From positions 218,501 to 282,500 of the forward strand of contig JAGKQI010000030.1 of assembly GCA_018806915.1 (NCBI GenBank): DNA of 64,000 bases. Direction: 5' to 3'. The position numbers and the translations under genes were made by a program. Each line of letters begins with the position of its first letter. The first letter of the stretch is position 1. This DNA is from Phytophthora colocasiae. Its lineage: Eukaryota > Oomycota > Peronosporomycetes > Peronosporales > Peronosporaceae. Positions 48,190 to 58,900 of the stretch are shown piece by piece. Below the pieces are notes generated by a model. It saw only the letters and a program-made list of their open reading frames with translations, was not told the origin of the DNA and did no database searches.

Positions 48190-48915
48190 ATCGAGTAGGA
48201 CACTCGGATCAAGTGGGAAAGCCACTATGTAGGGGTGACACCCCCTCTCTATACCATAGAACCTATCAAAATCAAACATGCATTTATTGAGGTTTATGAA
48301 GTTACTCCTCATCAGGAAGAACAGCATTCTCTGATCGGGGAAGCACATGCGTTCGGAATCTACCAGAAGCATCTCGAGGTCCAATAGGAATATATCCTGC
48401 CTTTTGAAAGCCTCCAATTATCGTTTCAGCGGAGATCATCTCCCACGCCTCGCCAATCATCTTCGACAGTAGAAGGAGACGCTCACTAGCATTTGACGCA
48501 AAGGGTTGTCGATGTGCCAGCGTCGATAAAGATCCCTGCGTAGTGTAACAACGACGAAGTTAAAAAGCTTTAAAAAAACACGTACTGAACGATGCTTTTA
48601 AACGAATGCATAACGCTCGCATCCATCGGCTGACTGAGGCCGGTAATCCCTGGAGGAATGTACTGGACCTCAGTACAGCACTCCTCAAGAGAGGCTTTTA
48701 CGCTGTCTATCTTGTGGATTTTTAAGCTGTCCAGCAGCAGCATGCGGCAGCCTTGTGTTGAAGGCGTCCAAACCTAGTCACACACACCAATTTTAGTTTG
48801 AAAGGTACTAAATAAAAGAGATTAAATACAAACCTCGTTGATCTACTTTAGCATCGTAGCATGGTCACAAAGGCCTTTGCTTGGGTCGTATGGACGACAC
48901 CAGGATGGCCCCAGC
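48190..48915 (-). pseudogene. pogo-like (DDE_1) transposase, C-terminal half with two introns
   Basis: Reading left from 48915: an exon with VVHTTQAKAF and KxINE, an intron 48833-48774 (GTTTGT...ACTAG), then VWTPSTQGCRMLLLDSLKIH with the second catalytic Asp. PGITGLSQPMDASVMHSFKS follows with the third acidic residue (Asp). After an intron 48585-48536 (GTACGT...CGCAG) comes a C-terminal helical part (ASERLLLLSKMIGEAWEMIS, AETIIGGFQKAGYIP). Stops and small shifts are present. It encodes the catalytic core end of a cut-and-paste transposase of the Tc1/mariner-pogo superfamily. Confidence 0.7.
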
Positions 48916-49043
48916 GTCGACTAATACTGAAAATCCTGCGTTTATTATGCTTACTTTTAACAGCTTACAGCTCTGCTCCGTGGCTGTCTCCGCCCCGAAC
49001 AAGTACTTTGCTCCGTCCTCATCGCCCAGAAGGCAATACAGTA

Positions 49044-50480
49044 TGTGGTGGAGCGGATCTGGCCAAAATCTGGTTGAGGCCGATCGCGATCGCCACTTGC
49101 GCCCAGACACCGACTAACGGAGGGGGTCCCCCGATGATCCGTGATCTTGTTGCGTGTAGTGTTCACCTTGTGTACCCGTCGGTAGGCGGGTTACGCTCTT
49201 CCAGGTAACTACTGAAGATGTCTTGGGACGAGAAGAAGGTCTTGGGTGACGCAGGGGTTTGAGGCGGCGTGGAAGTTCTTCACTCCACCTCGGGGTACTT
49301 GATCCCGGTCGTAGGCGAGTTCTCGAGCCTTGATCCGGGTGCCTGGTTCTTGATCCAGGTCTTCCAATAGTCCAATGTTCGGGATTCAGTCCCTTCCTTT
49401 CGTTGTTTTCCGCTTCCGATAGCGGGGTCTTGAGGGCGAGATTCGACGGGATCCTTAGGCTAAACAACCAATTCCTTCCGATCCGATGTATGCACTTAAA
49501 GGATAGTTCACTAGATAGGGCAAAGCTGGCCAATATATTATCCAGACTTAACCGCTATACTAGGTCACGTATCCTTACCTTCTTGACGCTTGTAGGGCCA
49601 ATGTAGTTCCCGGTTCCAGGCGTAGCGAAGACACTTGAGTGGTTCAGGGCAAATTCGAGTCTGTTTATGGTTATTCCTATGCCTACTAATCCCATCCTGA
49701 TTTACTATCCTACGATCACATGACACTGGCTACATAGCTGATCCCTAGCTTGGTTCCCCTAACCCTGATCTTGAGCCGATTCCGTACTTAACCGAAGCTT
49801 GATCTCGTACTTAACCGAAGCTTGATCTCGCACTTAACCGAAGCTTGATCTCGCACTTAACCGGAGCTTGATCTCGCACTTAACCGAAGCTTGATCTCGC
49901 ACTTAATCGGGACTTGATCTCGCACTTAACCGGAGCTTGATCTCGTACTTAATCGGGACTTGATCACTGCCTGATCCCGCTTGGTGATCCTTCATAGAAT
50001 CCGGATCAGGCCACAAGAAGAGTCTGCGCCGCGCCTGGGGTTGACCTTGATCCGGAGCTGATCTCGTACTTATACGGGAGAGGATCATTGCGCGATCTTG
50101 CGTGATCTCGCTTCGTCGCCGCCCGGGAAGTTGGATCGTGCTGTTAGAGGCTTCGGGGCACCAGGGTAAGCTGATCATGCTCGCTTGGGGACCCGTCATC
50201 GTTGATCGCGCGAGAACATCCTTGATTTCCCCATTCTTCCTCCGGCAGGATTCGGATCACCCACGAACACCACGGCAGGATTCGGATCACCCACGAACAC
50301 CGCTCCACCTGCTTCTTCGCCGGTGTCTCCATTGCCTGTTCCCGGCGGGACCCATCGTACCTTCGTGTGATTCGACCCAGATCTGGCGATCACCGGTCCC
50401 CCCTGTCGCTCGTTCCGACTCTATTCGGGTTCGTGGCTGACATCGCCTCTCCGGGAAAAAATTTCGTCCGCTTCACCACA
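49044..50480 (-). repeat. E4 3' LTR
   Basis: This 1437 bp repeat of 61664-63104 contains an internal 23-bp tandem repeat and the duplicated segment GGATTCGGATCACCCACGAA near 50250-50300. Confidence 0.95.
49786..49970. repeat. 23-bp tandem repeats in the E4 LTR
   Basis: About eight imperfect units of CTTGATCTCGCACTTAACCG plus AAG or GAG follow each other. Every unit has one GATC. The same array is at about 62406-62590 in the other LTR. Confidence 0.85.
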
Positions 50481-50583
50481 TCCGCCCCCAGCACGTAAGT
50501 TGAGCTGCCGCAGCTCACTTCGGGTTTATTTCCACATTCACCACCTGGAACACAAGTCGTTCAAGCGCCACCACTCTCTCGAA

Positions 50584-52776
50584 ATGTCCGATCCGCCTTC
50601 CTCGCCCCCCTTGACGCCGAGGACGCCCTCGAGCGAGCACTCGCTCCGATCCGCCCGATCCACGGCCTCCCGCTTCTCAACCCCCGGGGTAAACCCTGAG
50701 CTGGTCACCTTGCAAGCGAGGCTGGCCCATAGCCAACGGATGCGCGAGACCTTGAGCCGCGATCGGGACCACCTGGACGACACCGTTCGCCGGTTGCGAT
50801 CCGACATGGAGGATATGGAGCGCTTCCGGGACGACCAAGCGGAGGAGATTTTGCGGCTGAACGCCGAAATCGTTCATCTGCGATCGGGAACCGGAGATGC
50901 TATCGGTGGGGACGCGATCGCCGCCTTGCAGGATCAGCGGGCCCAGCACGACGCCGAACGACGGGAGTCTGAGCAGCGACTGGCCCGGATCCAGACGCGG
51001 CTAGACTCTGCGCTCGAGGATCTCGACTTCCGGCTGGCCGAACTTCGCATAGCCAGGGAGACGGAGATTGAACTCCGGGATGAGCTTCAGGATCGCGAAC
51101 GGGAGCTCGCCGCCGTGCGTCATGACCTGACACTCACTCAGCGTAGCCTTGAGCGCTGGCAGAGGAACGATTCCTCCCAAGGCCCACAAGCGGCTATGGC
51201 CATGCCTGCTGATCAGACTCGCCCGACGGCAGAGGAAGCTCGGTTAAGGTTGGAGTTAACGCGGACCCAAGCGGAGTTGCTCGCCGCTCGAGCCGAAGTC
51301 GCGTATCTGGAACGCGAGGCAGAGGATCACCAGGTTGAACTGGCTCGGGCACACCTCGCCTTGGAGGACGTATCCGCCCCGGATTCTTGCGCTCCGCCTC
51401 TGGGTGCAACCGCCGATGCCGCCGCCGTATCCAGCCTGGAGCAAGATCTGGCAGACGCCTTGGGAAATCTGGAAATAATCCAGCACGACCGGGACCAGCT
51501 CTCCGTCCAGCATCGTGCCGCCATTGCCGAGCGGGATCAGGCCGTCGCAGACCTGGATCAGGCCCGCCTCGACCGGGATCAGGCAATGCAAGATCTCAAT
51601 CGAGTAACGGCAGACCGTGATCGAATCCAGGTCGACCTGGACGATGCCACCCAAGATCGTTTGTCTGCCCTCGCAGACCTTGACGTGGCTCGTTCCGCCC
51701 GGGATGCGGCGACACAAGAGCTCGACCAACTCCAGCGACAGAACGCGGAGCTTCGACAGGCTCACCAAGAGCTGGACGCTGATTATGCCGAAGCCGAGCA
51801 ACAGCTGCACCACGCCGAGGATTCCTCTGCTCGGTTGTCCTCGTGGATCGCGGATCGACGGGCGGCTCGTGCCACCAAAAGATCTCGAAGCGCCTCCGCT
51901 TCCCCGGCCGTTCCTCCTTCCTCACGCAAGCGTCCGGCTCGGAGCACCTCAGCTCCCCGTGATCTAAAACCTGCAGCTACCGAAGCTCCCGGGTCAACCC
52001 AGCCTGTCACACCCACGGTAGTCCCGACCCCGGCAGGATCAACGGCGAGTCCGCTGGATCTGTTGGCGGATCAAGCTTCTGGGCAAGCCGGAGGGGAGGA
52101 AACCGACACTCTAGCCCCTGATCCGACCCCAGCGCCTACGGATCAGTCCGGATCACTTCCCGCCGAGGGTGGTTCGCCGGATGAGGACGAGGAAGACTCC
52201 GACTACGATCCCCAGCACCCATTCTCGTCGCCGTCCGAAGAGGACGGAAGTCCAGAACCCAGCAATGGAACTAGTTCTGAAGCCGAATCGGAACGCTCCA
52301 ACGAGGCGAAGGACTCCGAGGATGATGATATTTTACACATGAGCCGCCAACGATCTATCTCGACGCACCGGCGCGAGTCTGGTCAGGTTCCGAGATCCGG
52401 ACCTTCTGGCACCCGTGGATCGGGGTCTCCGGACGGCTCAAGCCCATCTCCAGATGGATCAGGCCCGCCGTCTCCAGGATCACCTCCGGGTTCCCCGTCG
52501 CCGCCGCCACCTCCTTCCGGCGGTTCCTCGCCCCCCGGGCTCCGACCACCCCTGTTCCCGGTCGCCTCTTTCATTCCAGGGTACGATCGGCAGCGTACCT
52601 TCGCGGCTGCTGACATCGTGCCGTGGGATCCGCAGGTGATCGGGCAGTATTCGATCGTGGGTCTGATCGCCAGTTCTCTGGGCAAACGGTTGTTGATCCC
52701 TTCGGGTTGGCTGTTCCTTCCCAGATACAGGCTGGGCCTGCACCGACCCCCCGCACCGAATACCTCCACGAGTTGA
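50584..52776 (+). CDS. E4 antisense ORF, coiled-coil and disordered part
   Basis: Starting at ATG 50584 (MSDPPSSPPLTPRTPSSEHS), this plus-strand ORF of about 730 residues lies between the end of pol and the 3' LTR. Residues about 60-430 form a long coiled coil with leucine-heptad spacing (LSRDRDHLDDTVRRLRSDME; LARIQTRLDSALEDLDFRLA). Residues 440-680 are Pro/Ser/Asp/Glu-rich. Near 52700 the frame changes to that of the next ORF, which carries the C-terminal domain. No family is recognised. By position and coiled-coil content it parallels the antisense ORFs of E1 and E2. Plant Tat-lineage gypsy elements are known to have antisense ORFs at this place. Confidence 0.6.
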   Translation: MSDPPSSPPLTPRTPSSEHSLRSARSTASRFSTPGVNPELVTLQARLAHSQRMRETLSRDRDHLDDTVRRLRSDMEDMERFRDDQAEEILRLNAEIVHLRSGTGDAIGGDAIAALQDQRAQHDAERRESEQRLARIQTRLDSALEDLDFRLAELRIARETEIELRDELQDRERELAAVRHDLTLTQRSLERWQRNDSSQGPQAAMAMPADQTRPTAEEARLRLELTRTQAELLAARAEVAYLEREAEDHQVELARAHLALEDVSAPDSCAPPLGATADAAAVSSLEQDLADALGNLEIIQHDRDQLSVQHRAAIAERDQAVADLDQARLDRDQAMQDLNRVTADRDRIQVDLDDATQDRLSALADLDVARSARDAATQELDQLQRQNAELRQAHQELDADYAEAEQQLHHAEDSSARLSSWIADRRAARATKRSRSASASPAVPPSSRKRPARSTSAPRDLKPAATEAPGSTQPVTPTVVPTPAGSTASPLDLLADQASGQAGGEETDTLAPDPTPAPTDQSGSLPAEGGSPDEDEEDSDYDPQHPFSSPSEEDGSPEPSNGTSSEAESERSNEAKDSEDDDILHMSRQRSISTHRRESGQVPRSGPSGTRGSGSPDGSSPSPDGSGPPSPGSPPGSPSPPPPPSGGSSPPGLRPPLFPVASFIPGYDRQRTFAAADIVPWDPQVIGQYSIVGLIASSLGKRLLIPSGWLFLPRYRLGLHRPPAPNTSTS

Positions 52777-53378
52777 TCACGGGCGTGAACGTGCTTGATC
52801 TGCTGGCTCTGGAGCCGTGGAACGACTTCGCGAACCCGGGTCCCCTTACGTTCGACCTCGATCTGCATGAGAGGGAGGGAACACCCCTCGCGGCCGTGGC
52901 CGCCACCTATCGCGTTCTGGAGGAACGGCACCGTCAAGCATTTTGGGAGGCCACCCACAATCTCGAGATCACCTCTGCCATGCAGGATGCGGATCTTGAA
53001 CTGCAGCGGTATTACGTTGCTCGCAAGGCCCGGCGGAGTCGGGCTGGGTCTGCTTGGCGCCGATTCCTCGCCTCCTTCCCCGCCATAATGCGCGATCAGT
53101 GGTTCGATCTCGACATCCTGCTGGATCCGTTCTTCCTTCACCTCCCCATTCCGTCGGTGGATGTGGTTCGTTGGTATCCCGGCGTGGTCTCTCGGCGTGC
53201 CAACCTGGCGGATCCCAACGCGAACGTCCCAGAGCCGGCGAACCTGATCGAGGCTCTGGAGGAGTGTGACGAGGCGGATCCGTGGCGTAACCAGTATCGG
53301 CAAGACCCGGTCAACCATCCCGCTACCAGGATTCCCCGACTTATCGGCAAGTTCAATCCTCCTCCCGCTTCTCCGTAA
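52623..53378 (+). CDS. E4 antisense ORF, C-terminal domain
   Basis: The genuine part probably starts about 52700 (QAGPAPTPRTEYLHELITGV) as the frame-shifted continuation of the previous ORF. It is a compact, hydrophobic-patterned domain (VLDLLALEPWNDFANPGPLT, LAAVAATYRVLEERHRQAFW, WFDLDILLDPFFLHLPIPSV, DVVRWYPGVVSRRANLAD) with a stop at 53378. It is not recognised, but the even distribution of Trp, Phe and Leu suggests a folded domain and a real gene. Confidence 0.55.
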   Translation: MGSAGDRAVFDRGSDRQFSGQTVVDPFGLAVPSQIQAGPAPTPRTEYLHELITGVNVLDLLALEPWNDFANPGPLTFDLDLHEREGTPLAAVAATYRVLEERHRQAFWEATHNLEITSAMQDADLELQRYYVARKARRSRAGSAWRRFLASFPAIMRDQWFDLDILLDPFFLHLPIPSVDVVRWYPGVVSRRANLADPNANVPEPANLIEALEECDEADPWRNQYRQDPVNHPATRIPRLIGKFNPPPASP

Positions 53379-53723
53379 ATCGTGCCACTTCGATCACCTG
53401 CTCGAGGCTTCCCCCCGAGCCCGGATTCGGAACCCCATCCAGGGCCGTTCTGCATTCTTCCATCTCCATTCGTAACTCCCATAATCTCCACTCGTAATTC
53501 TCGTATTCTCCATTCCCACAGTCATTCCATCGTACTCCATCATTTTGAGAATGTGATCCCCTTTCATCTCCATCTCGACATCCCGGATCACCATCTTCCA
53601 GCGTCAAATTCCCTACGTACATGCACACACACAAATGTAAAACTCTCGCTCTGATCTGGATTCTCCTCCACATCAGCTTCCTCGATCACGGCGAAGCAAC
53701 CCTGTCACCTCGCCTGACTCTCC
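53379..53723. other. Spacer between convergent E4 ORFs
   Basis: About 345 bases lie between the stop of the antisense ORF and the stop of pol. Runs of CATTC, CTCCAT and similar pyrimidine-rich motifs dominate. It probably contains transcription ends for both strands. Confidence 0.5.
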
Positions 53724-54506
53724 TTACACCTCTTCATGTGACTGCATCACGCCGAATCGGTTCCGATTAGCGTGGTCACGTAGGAACGTGCTCAGTATGG
53801 CCCCACAGTTAAGATCAGCTTCGTCGACCCACGTTGGCTCATCATAACCGACCCAGTGCACCAGAAATTCACGATAGATCCGGCCGTAGCGAGTTCGTTT
53901 CCCACTTCGCATGTCCGAGATCCGTTCAACTTCGTACTCATCGATATCCAGATCCGGGACCCAACTGTCTTCCGGAAGGAGGATCTCATCGAAATCGAGC
54001 CGATCTGCTTCATCCACCGTCAACTCGATCCGCGGTCGATCCGGGAAATCCCGTACCAGCTTTAGCTTAGAAACATGGACCACCGGGAAGATATGGTAAT
54101 CAGATCCCGCGATCTCCAGCTTGATCGTGAATTCATTGAGCTTCTCTGCAACACGGAACGGGCCGTGCCAGAGGTGAGCGAGTTTACGTGCATACCCTTC
54201 CTTCACACGATCTAGGTATAGCCAAACACGTGATCCAGCTTCGATCTGATGCGGATCGACGTCCTCATTGTGTCGATCAGCTCGGTCCGCAATCGCCTCT
54301 CGCAGCCTAGCGTTGACCTGTTCTCTCGACTGCTGGTAGTATCTCTGAACGCGATATCTCCATCGTCTTGGATCGCGGTCATGGCGCCTGGTCGACCCGA
54401 TCGGGATCGTCGCTTCCAACGTCGATCTCGGGTCCCATCCGTGTACCAAATAGTGAGGGGTATCTCCCCGGACCCGATCGTGAGCCGTGTTAATGGCGAA
54501 AGTCAA
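53724..54506 (-). CDS. E4 integrase C-terminus with chromodomain-like end
   Basis: The frame runs from LTFAINTAHDRVRGDTPHYL (end of the integrase core) through GSRVWLYLDRVKEGYARKLA and GPFRVAEKLNEFTIKLEIAG. It reaches a chromodomain-like segment (YEVERISDMRSGKRTRYGRI, then FLVHWVGYDEPTWVDEADL) and stops at 53724. It follows the catalytic core after a TAG and a one-base shift near 54520-54550. Confidence 0.85.
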   Translation of the reverse strand: MTFAINTAHDRVRGDTPHYLVHGWDPRSTLEATIPIGSTRRHDRDPRRWRYRVQRYYQQSREQVNARLREAIADRADRHNEDVDPHQIEAGSRVWLYLDRVKEGYARKLAHLWHGPFRVAEKLNEFTIKLEIAGSDYHIFPVVHVSKLKLVRDFPDRPRIELTVDEADRLDFDEILLPEDSWVPDLDIDEYEVERISDMRSGKRTRYGRIYREFLVHWVGYDEPTWVDEADLNCGAILSTFLRDHANRNRFGVMQSHEEV

Positions 54507-54550
54507 TCTCTCCGCATATTCATCCCAGTCCTTTGATCGAGATCTTGAAC

Positions 54551-55930
54551 CTACATCTTGCTTGCCCTAGTGGCCGTTTGCACCATCCGTTCCGCAGTCC
54601 CATTGGCCTGTGGTCGGTAGGCCATCGTCGCCCGTTGTCGTTGCCCCAGGATCCTATTAAACGATCTGAAGAAGTCGGACATGAAGCCCGGCTCTCGATC
54701 GTGCCTGATCATCTCGCTAGCGCCAAATCTGCGGAACACGCATTCTTCATAAGATTCCGCGACGGTCTGGGCCGATCGGGAGGAACTAGCCTTTGCGATC
54801 ACATATCCCGTGAACAGATCCACCCAGATCAGCAGTTCAGTATTGCCTTTGTTGGATCTGGGCAGAGAGGGTATGTGATCCATCGCTATGATCTGGAATG
54901 GGTATGTAGCTTGAAGATTCCCAGGTGACTCGCCTCGGATCGTGGGTCTCCCCTTTCCGGTCTCACAGTCTACACACTCGCCTACGTATCGTTGCACACT
55001 CCGATATAATCCCCTCCAGTGGAAATGATCTCGGATCCGCTGATAAGTGCGTCCGATCCCTTGATGCCCCCCTTCCAGAGTCGTATGGTAGTGGTGGAGG
55101 ACATCCTGCTGTAGCGTTTCTGGAACCACGAGTCTCATCAGACGGTCGCGATCACCTCTTGATCTCGGCCCTGGTGGGCAATAAAACAACAGATCCTGTT
55201 CATCTACCTCGTACTCGGAAGCGATCTTGGCGTAGGATCCAGCCTCGGCTCGAGTAAGATCCGCGATCTGCCCAGCCAGGTACTTCTTTAGTCCGGCGAT
55301 CCAGACCTCCTCGTCCTGGGCTCGCCTGATCCGATCCACTCGCATCTCCCGGATCAGTTCCTCTCGCAGGACGGCGGCATCGGGTCGTGCTCGGGCTGCA
55401 CCCGTGGCTACGGCCGACACTTGCACCGTTCGATCTTCAACTCGAGGGATCAACACCTCATCAAGCCGATTCAGGGTGACCAGATCGCACCGATCGGCTT
55501 CATCGTGGACCTCGATCCCGCTTCCTCGCTGCAGCGCGGCGCTCGCCAAGCTGTCTGCGCTCCCATTCCAGTCTCTCTTCACATGGACTAGCTCATGACC
55601 TCCCCAATTCCGCAAGTGATCTAGCACCTTCTGTTTCAGTAACGTCAATCCTGGCGCCTTGCAGTCGATCTCGCCCCGGACTTGTCGGATCACTAGGTTC
55701 GAATCGCCACAAATGACCAAACGGCGGCGTTCTAACTGTGCGATCATGCCAAGACCTAGCAAGAGCCCACGGTATTCCGCTTCATTGACAGTAAGACTCT
55801 CCGCATAGTCTGATCTAGCTTTGATCACTTTCCACTCCGGCAAACTCCACACGATCGCGCTGAAAGCGCCTCCTCCTCGTTTCACGCGTGCCGAGCCGTC
55901 GAAACTTACTACCCATAGCTCCTCGCCTGG
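54551..55930 (-). CDS. E4 second (archaeal-type) RNase H and integrase core
   Basis: From about 55930 the frame reads ELWVVSFDGSARVKRGGGAF, with the first RNase H Asp upstream of the first Met-like codon. NEAEYRGLLLGLGMIA (Glu), VICGDSNLVIRQVRGEID (Asp) and NGSADSLASAAL (Asp) follow, giving a complete catalytic set of archaeal/plant Tat type. The integrase zinc domain (HHYHTTLEGGHQGIGRTY ... CVDCETGKG) and core (IAMDHIPSLP, RHDREPGFMSDFF, QANGTAERMVQT) come next. This extra RNase H after the gypsy-type one is known from plant Tat elements and from some oomycete gypsy elements. Confidence 0.85.
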   Translation of the reverse strand, partial: PGEELWVVSFDGSARVKRGGGAFSAIVWSLPEWKVIKARSDYAESLTVNEAEYRGLLLGLGMIAQLERRRLVICGDSNLVIRQVRGEIDCKAPGLTLLKQKVLDHLRNWGGHELVHVKRDWNGSADSLASAALQRGSGIEVHDEADRCDLVTLNRLDEVLIPRVEDRTVQVSAVATGAARARPDAAVLREELIREMRVDRIRRAQDEEVWIAGLKKYLAGQIADLTRAEAGSYAKIASEYEVDEQDLLFYCPPGPRSRGDRDRLMRLVVPETLQQDVLHHYHTTLEGGHQGIGRTYQRIRDHFHWRGLYRSVQRYVGECVDCETGKGRPTIRGESPGNLQATYPFQIIAMDHIPSLPRSNKGNTELLIWVDLFTGYVIAKASSSRSAQTVAESYEECVFRRFGASEMIRHDREPGFMSDFFRSFNRILGQRQRATMAYRPQANGTAERMVQTATRASKM

Positions 55931-55932
55931 AT

Positions 55933-58900
55933 CTACGGTGGAATCGGCATCTGGATCTTACGCCTTGGTTCCTTCTGTGGCGCGATCGCGATCAGGGCTT
56001 CGTCGATCTCCGATCTAGGCGTTATATTAGCTGCGATCGCCCCCAGTATCTCATCCTCTCCCTTCGTACACTTCGTGATCTCGAGTGTCCATGGGGACAG
56101 GAGAGCAGACCATTGTCCCAGACGCCCTTGAAGGCCGGCAGACTTGAACAGCCAGGCAAGCGTGGAGTGTCTGGTTAGGACCTTGATCCGACGTCCCACC
56201 AACAGGGTGTAGTGTAGATCCAGGATCCGAAGTAGAGCCAACACCTCCTTTTCGGCAACATTATAGTTTAACTCGTTCGTCTTCAAGGTTCGGCTGGCAA
56301 ACGCGACCGGGTGGTAGACCTGGTCGTGTTTCTGCATTAGTGCGGCGGAAATCGCCCAGTCACTGGCATACACGATCACCACGGGTAACTTTGTCATGTC
56401 GAAGTGACGAAGGATCGGGGTCGACGCGATCTTGGTTTTCAAGGCTGTAAACGCCCTGTGTGCCCTACCCCACCTTTCGTCGCCAGCTCTTTGGGCCAGA
56501 TTGGCTCCGACCTTGCTTGAATAGGGGGGAGGCGTCGCCCCCAAGTTAAGATCCGGCGTACTATTCCCCTCTTGAGTCAAGGTGTCGGGTGATCCATCCT
56601 GATTCGACTTAAGCGCAACGGGATCTCGATTGATCGGGTCCGTACTATCCATGATCTTCCGAAGATCTGGTCGCTTCTTCAGTTCTGCGAACTCCACTTC
56701 ACGTAGTTCATATAGGACCGATGCATAGATCGCATAATCCTCGATGAACCGACTATAGTAACTCAAACTTCCCAGGAACGATTGCATGGATCGGAGCGAC
56801 CCAGGGAATGGCAGATCCGTCAGAGACTTCAGGTCTTTCGGGTTTGCCTCCAATCCGTCGATCGACACTTTGTGTCCGAGATATTCCACCTTATCCATGC
56901 CCCAGAAGCTCTTCGCCACACTGATCGAGAGATTCCACTTATCACAGGCCTCCAATAGGTCTTCCACCCGATCGCACATTTGATCCCATGTTCCAGCCGT
57001 GATCAAGATATCGTCGATGTAAGATCTCCGTCCTAGAACCGACGGGCGACCAGGATCTTCCGGGACCCCTGATTTAAACACATCTGTAGAGTCTTTCGTA
57101 TTCCCTGACTGGGAGATCTTCAAAAATCCATATAGGGCGTTGTCCACAAGACGTTGATAGATTTGAGGGGCGTTCTTCAGCCCGAACGGCATGCGATTCC
57201 ACTCGAAGAGGCCGAACGGGGTGATGAAAGCTGAGATCGCGCGAGCTCGATCGGTCATTGATACGACCCAGAATCCACTCGCCATGTCTAATGAACAGTA
57301 CCACAGAACCTTGTCAAGATCTTCTAACAGGTCATTGATCAGAGGCATTGGGTAGATCATCAGCCTCGTGAGACCGTTCACCAGCCGATAATCGATACAT
57401 AGTCGGATGTCTACACCGTTCTTCTTGATGATCACCACGATCGGCGATGCCCATGGCGAGGTCGATGGCCGGATAATCTTGGCAGCTAGGAGGCCTTTGA
57501 TGAGATCCGATACTTTCTCGCGGAACTGTGGCGCCACCTTTCGGACTCGTTGTGCGATCGGTTTTGCATCACCCACGTCGATATCGCATATAACACCCTT
57601 GGCCGCTGGAGGAAGTGCGTTTCCCTTTCCGATCAGGAGATGTCGCTTCTTCCAAATAATCTGTCGAAGTTTCTCGATCTCCTCCGGGGTAGCCGATCCC
57701 GGATTTCCTACTTGCAGATCTTCGATCTTGACTTCTTCAGTGGTGGAGATCTGGATTTCTGGTACTACTGCGAGGTTATCGGCTAGATCTTCGGCCGAAA
57801 AATCGCCACTTTCGTGTAAGTGGGTCTGATCAGCGTTCTCGATCCCTTCAGGAGATGTCGGATCCGGTTCATCCGTTGATTGATCACGCAGCCTATCGTC
57901 CTTGGCTGTCAAGATCGGGGTGTCTTTAACCATGGGGACGGCGTCGGCGTCGGATACATGTTGGATCTCGATTTGAAAATCTGGTTTTTCTGTTTTTACC
58001 TCGATTTCCTCTTCACATGTCCGATCTGTCCGACCTGGGGCCTGATCTGGCAAGCTCTCATTCGTCTCAGTCTCACCATTCGTCTCAGTCTCACCGCCCC
58101 CAGCTTCGCCACTCGGGGCCTTGTCGGAACTGATCGTGATCGGTGGGGAATCCATGGGATCCGGTTGGGGATCGATGAATGCGACCTTGACTTCGGCCGT
58201 ATCGGTCGGTGATCGCGGTTCCAATGTCGATATTGGTGCAGGATCAGGATCGGTCTTGATTGCCCCACCTCGACGGAGTATAGATCGCGGCGTAACGTAG
58301 GTCGGCCGTTCGACCGACGGTAAGGGGATCTCTACGGTTTCCTGAGGTTCCGGTCTTGCGTCCACTGTCGCTTCTAGAGCTAGATTCTGCCACTCCATGT
58401 AACGCCGGGACCCGACCGACACAAACCCGGGGTAGCGAGGAACTTTTTCTTGATCAAGTACCATCCCGACATGTAATCTGTGATCCAGTCGTAAAATCTT
58501 CTCGCTCAAATTCGTGATCACTAAGTACCGAGTTCGGCCGGGTCCATTTACCACGGTGGGTACCCATCGGTCGCCTCTGGTCACCCATAATTTCTCCGTC
58601 GCCGATAATTTCACTCTCGATGCGGTCTCTTCAGATCCCCCAACTGGGATATGTAGATCTTCCTCCAATTTCACTGATCTCACCTTCTCCCCGTATAATC
58701 TTTTGCGACCACTAAGTAGTATCCCCACTTCATTAGGTAAGCACATCGATCCCTCTGCCAGATCCATCCGGACCCCAGCCGGGATCATGAAATCCATACC
58801 CAGGATCGCATCTTGTCCGGATAGATCTCCGATCCAAATATCGAAAAAGTAGACCAAATATCCCGCAAGTGTGATCTTGATCCTCGTTCTTCCCTCGGTG

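Noticed and set aside
49786..49970. CRISPR-like array of 23-bp units
   Set aside because: Units are contiguous without unique spacers, lie in an LTR, and are duplicated exactly in the partner LTR.
51194..53318. Minus-strand ORFs opposite the E4 antisense gene
   Set aside because: They are Pro/Arg/Gly-rich low-complexity frames without domains, whereas the plus strand has regular heptads.
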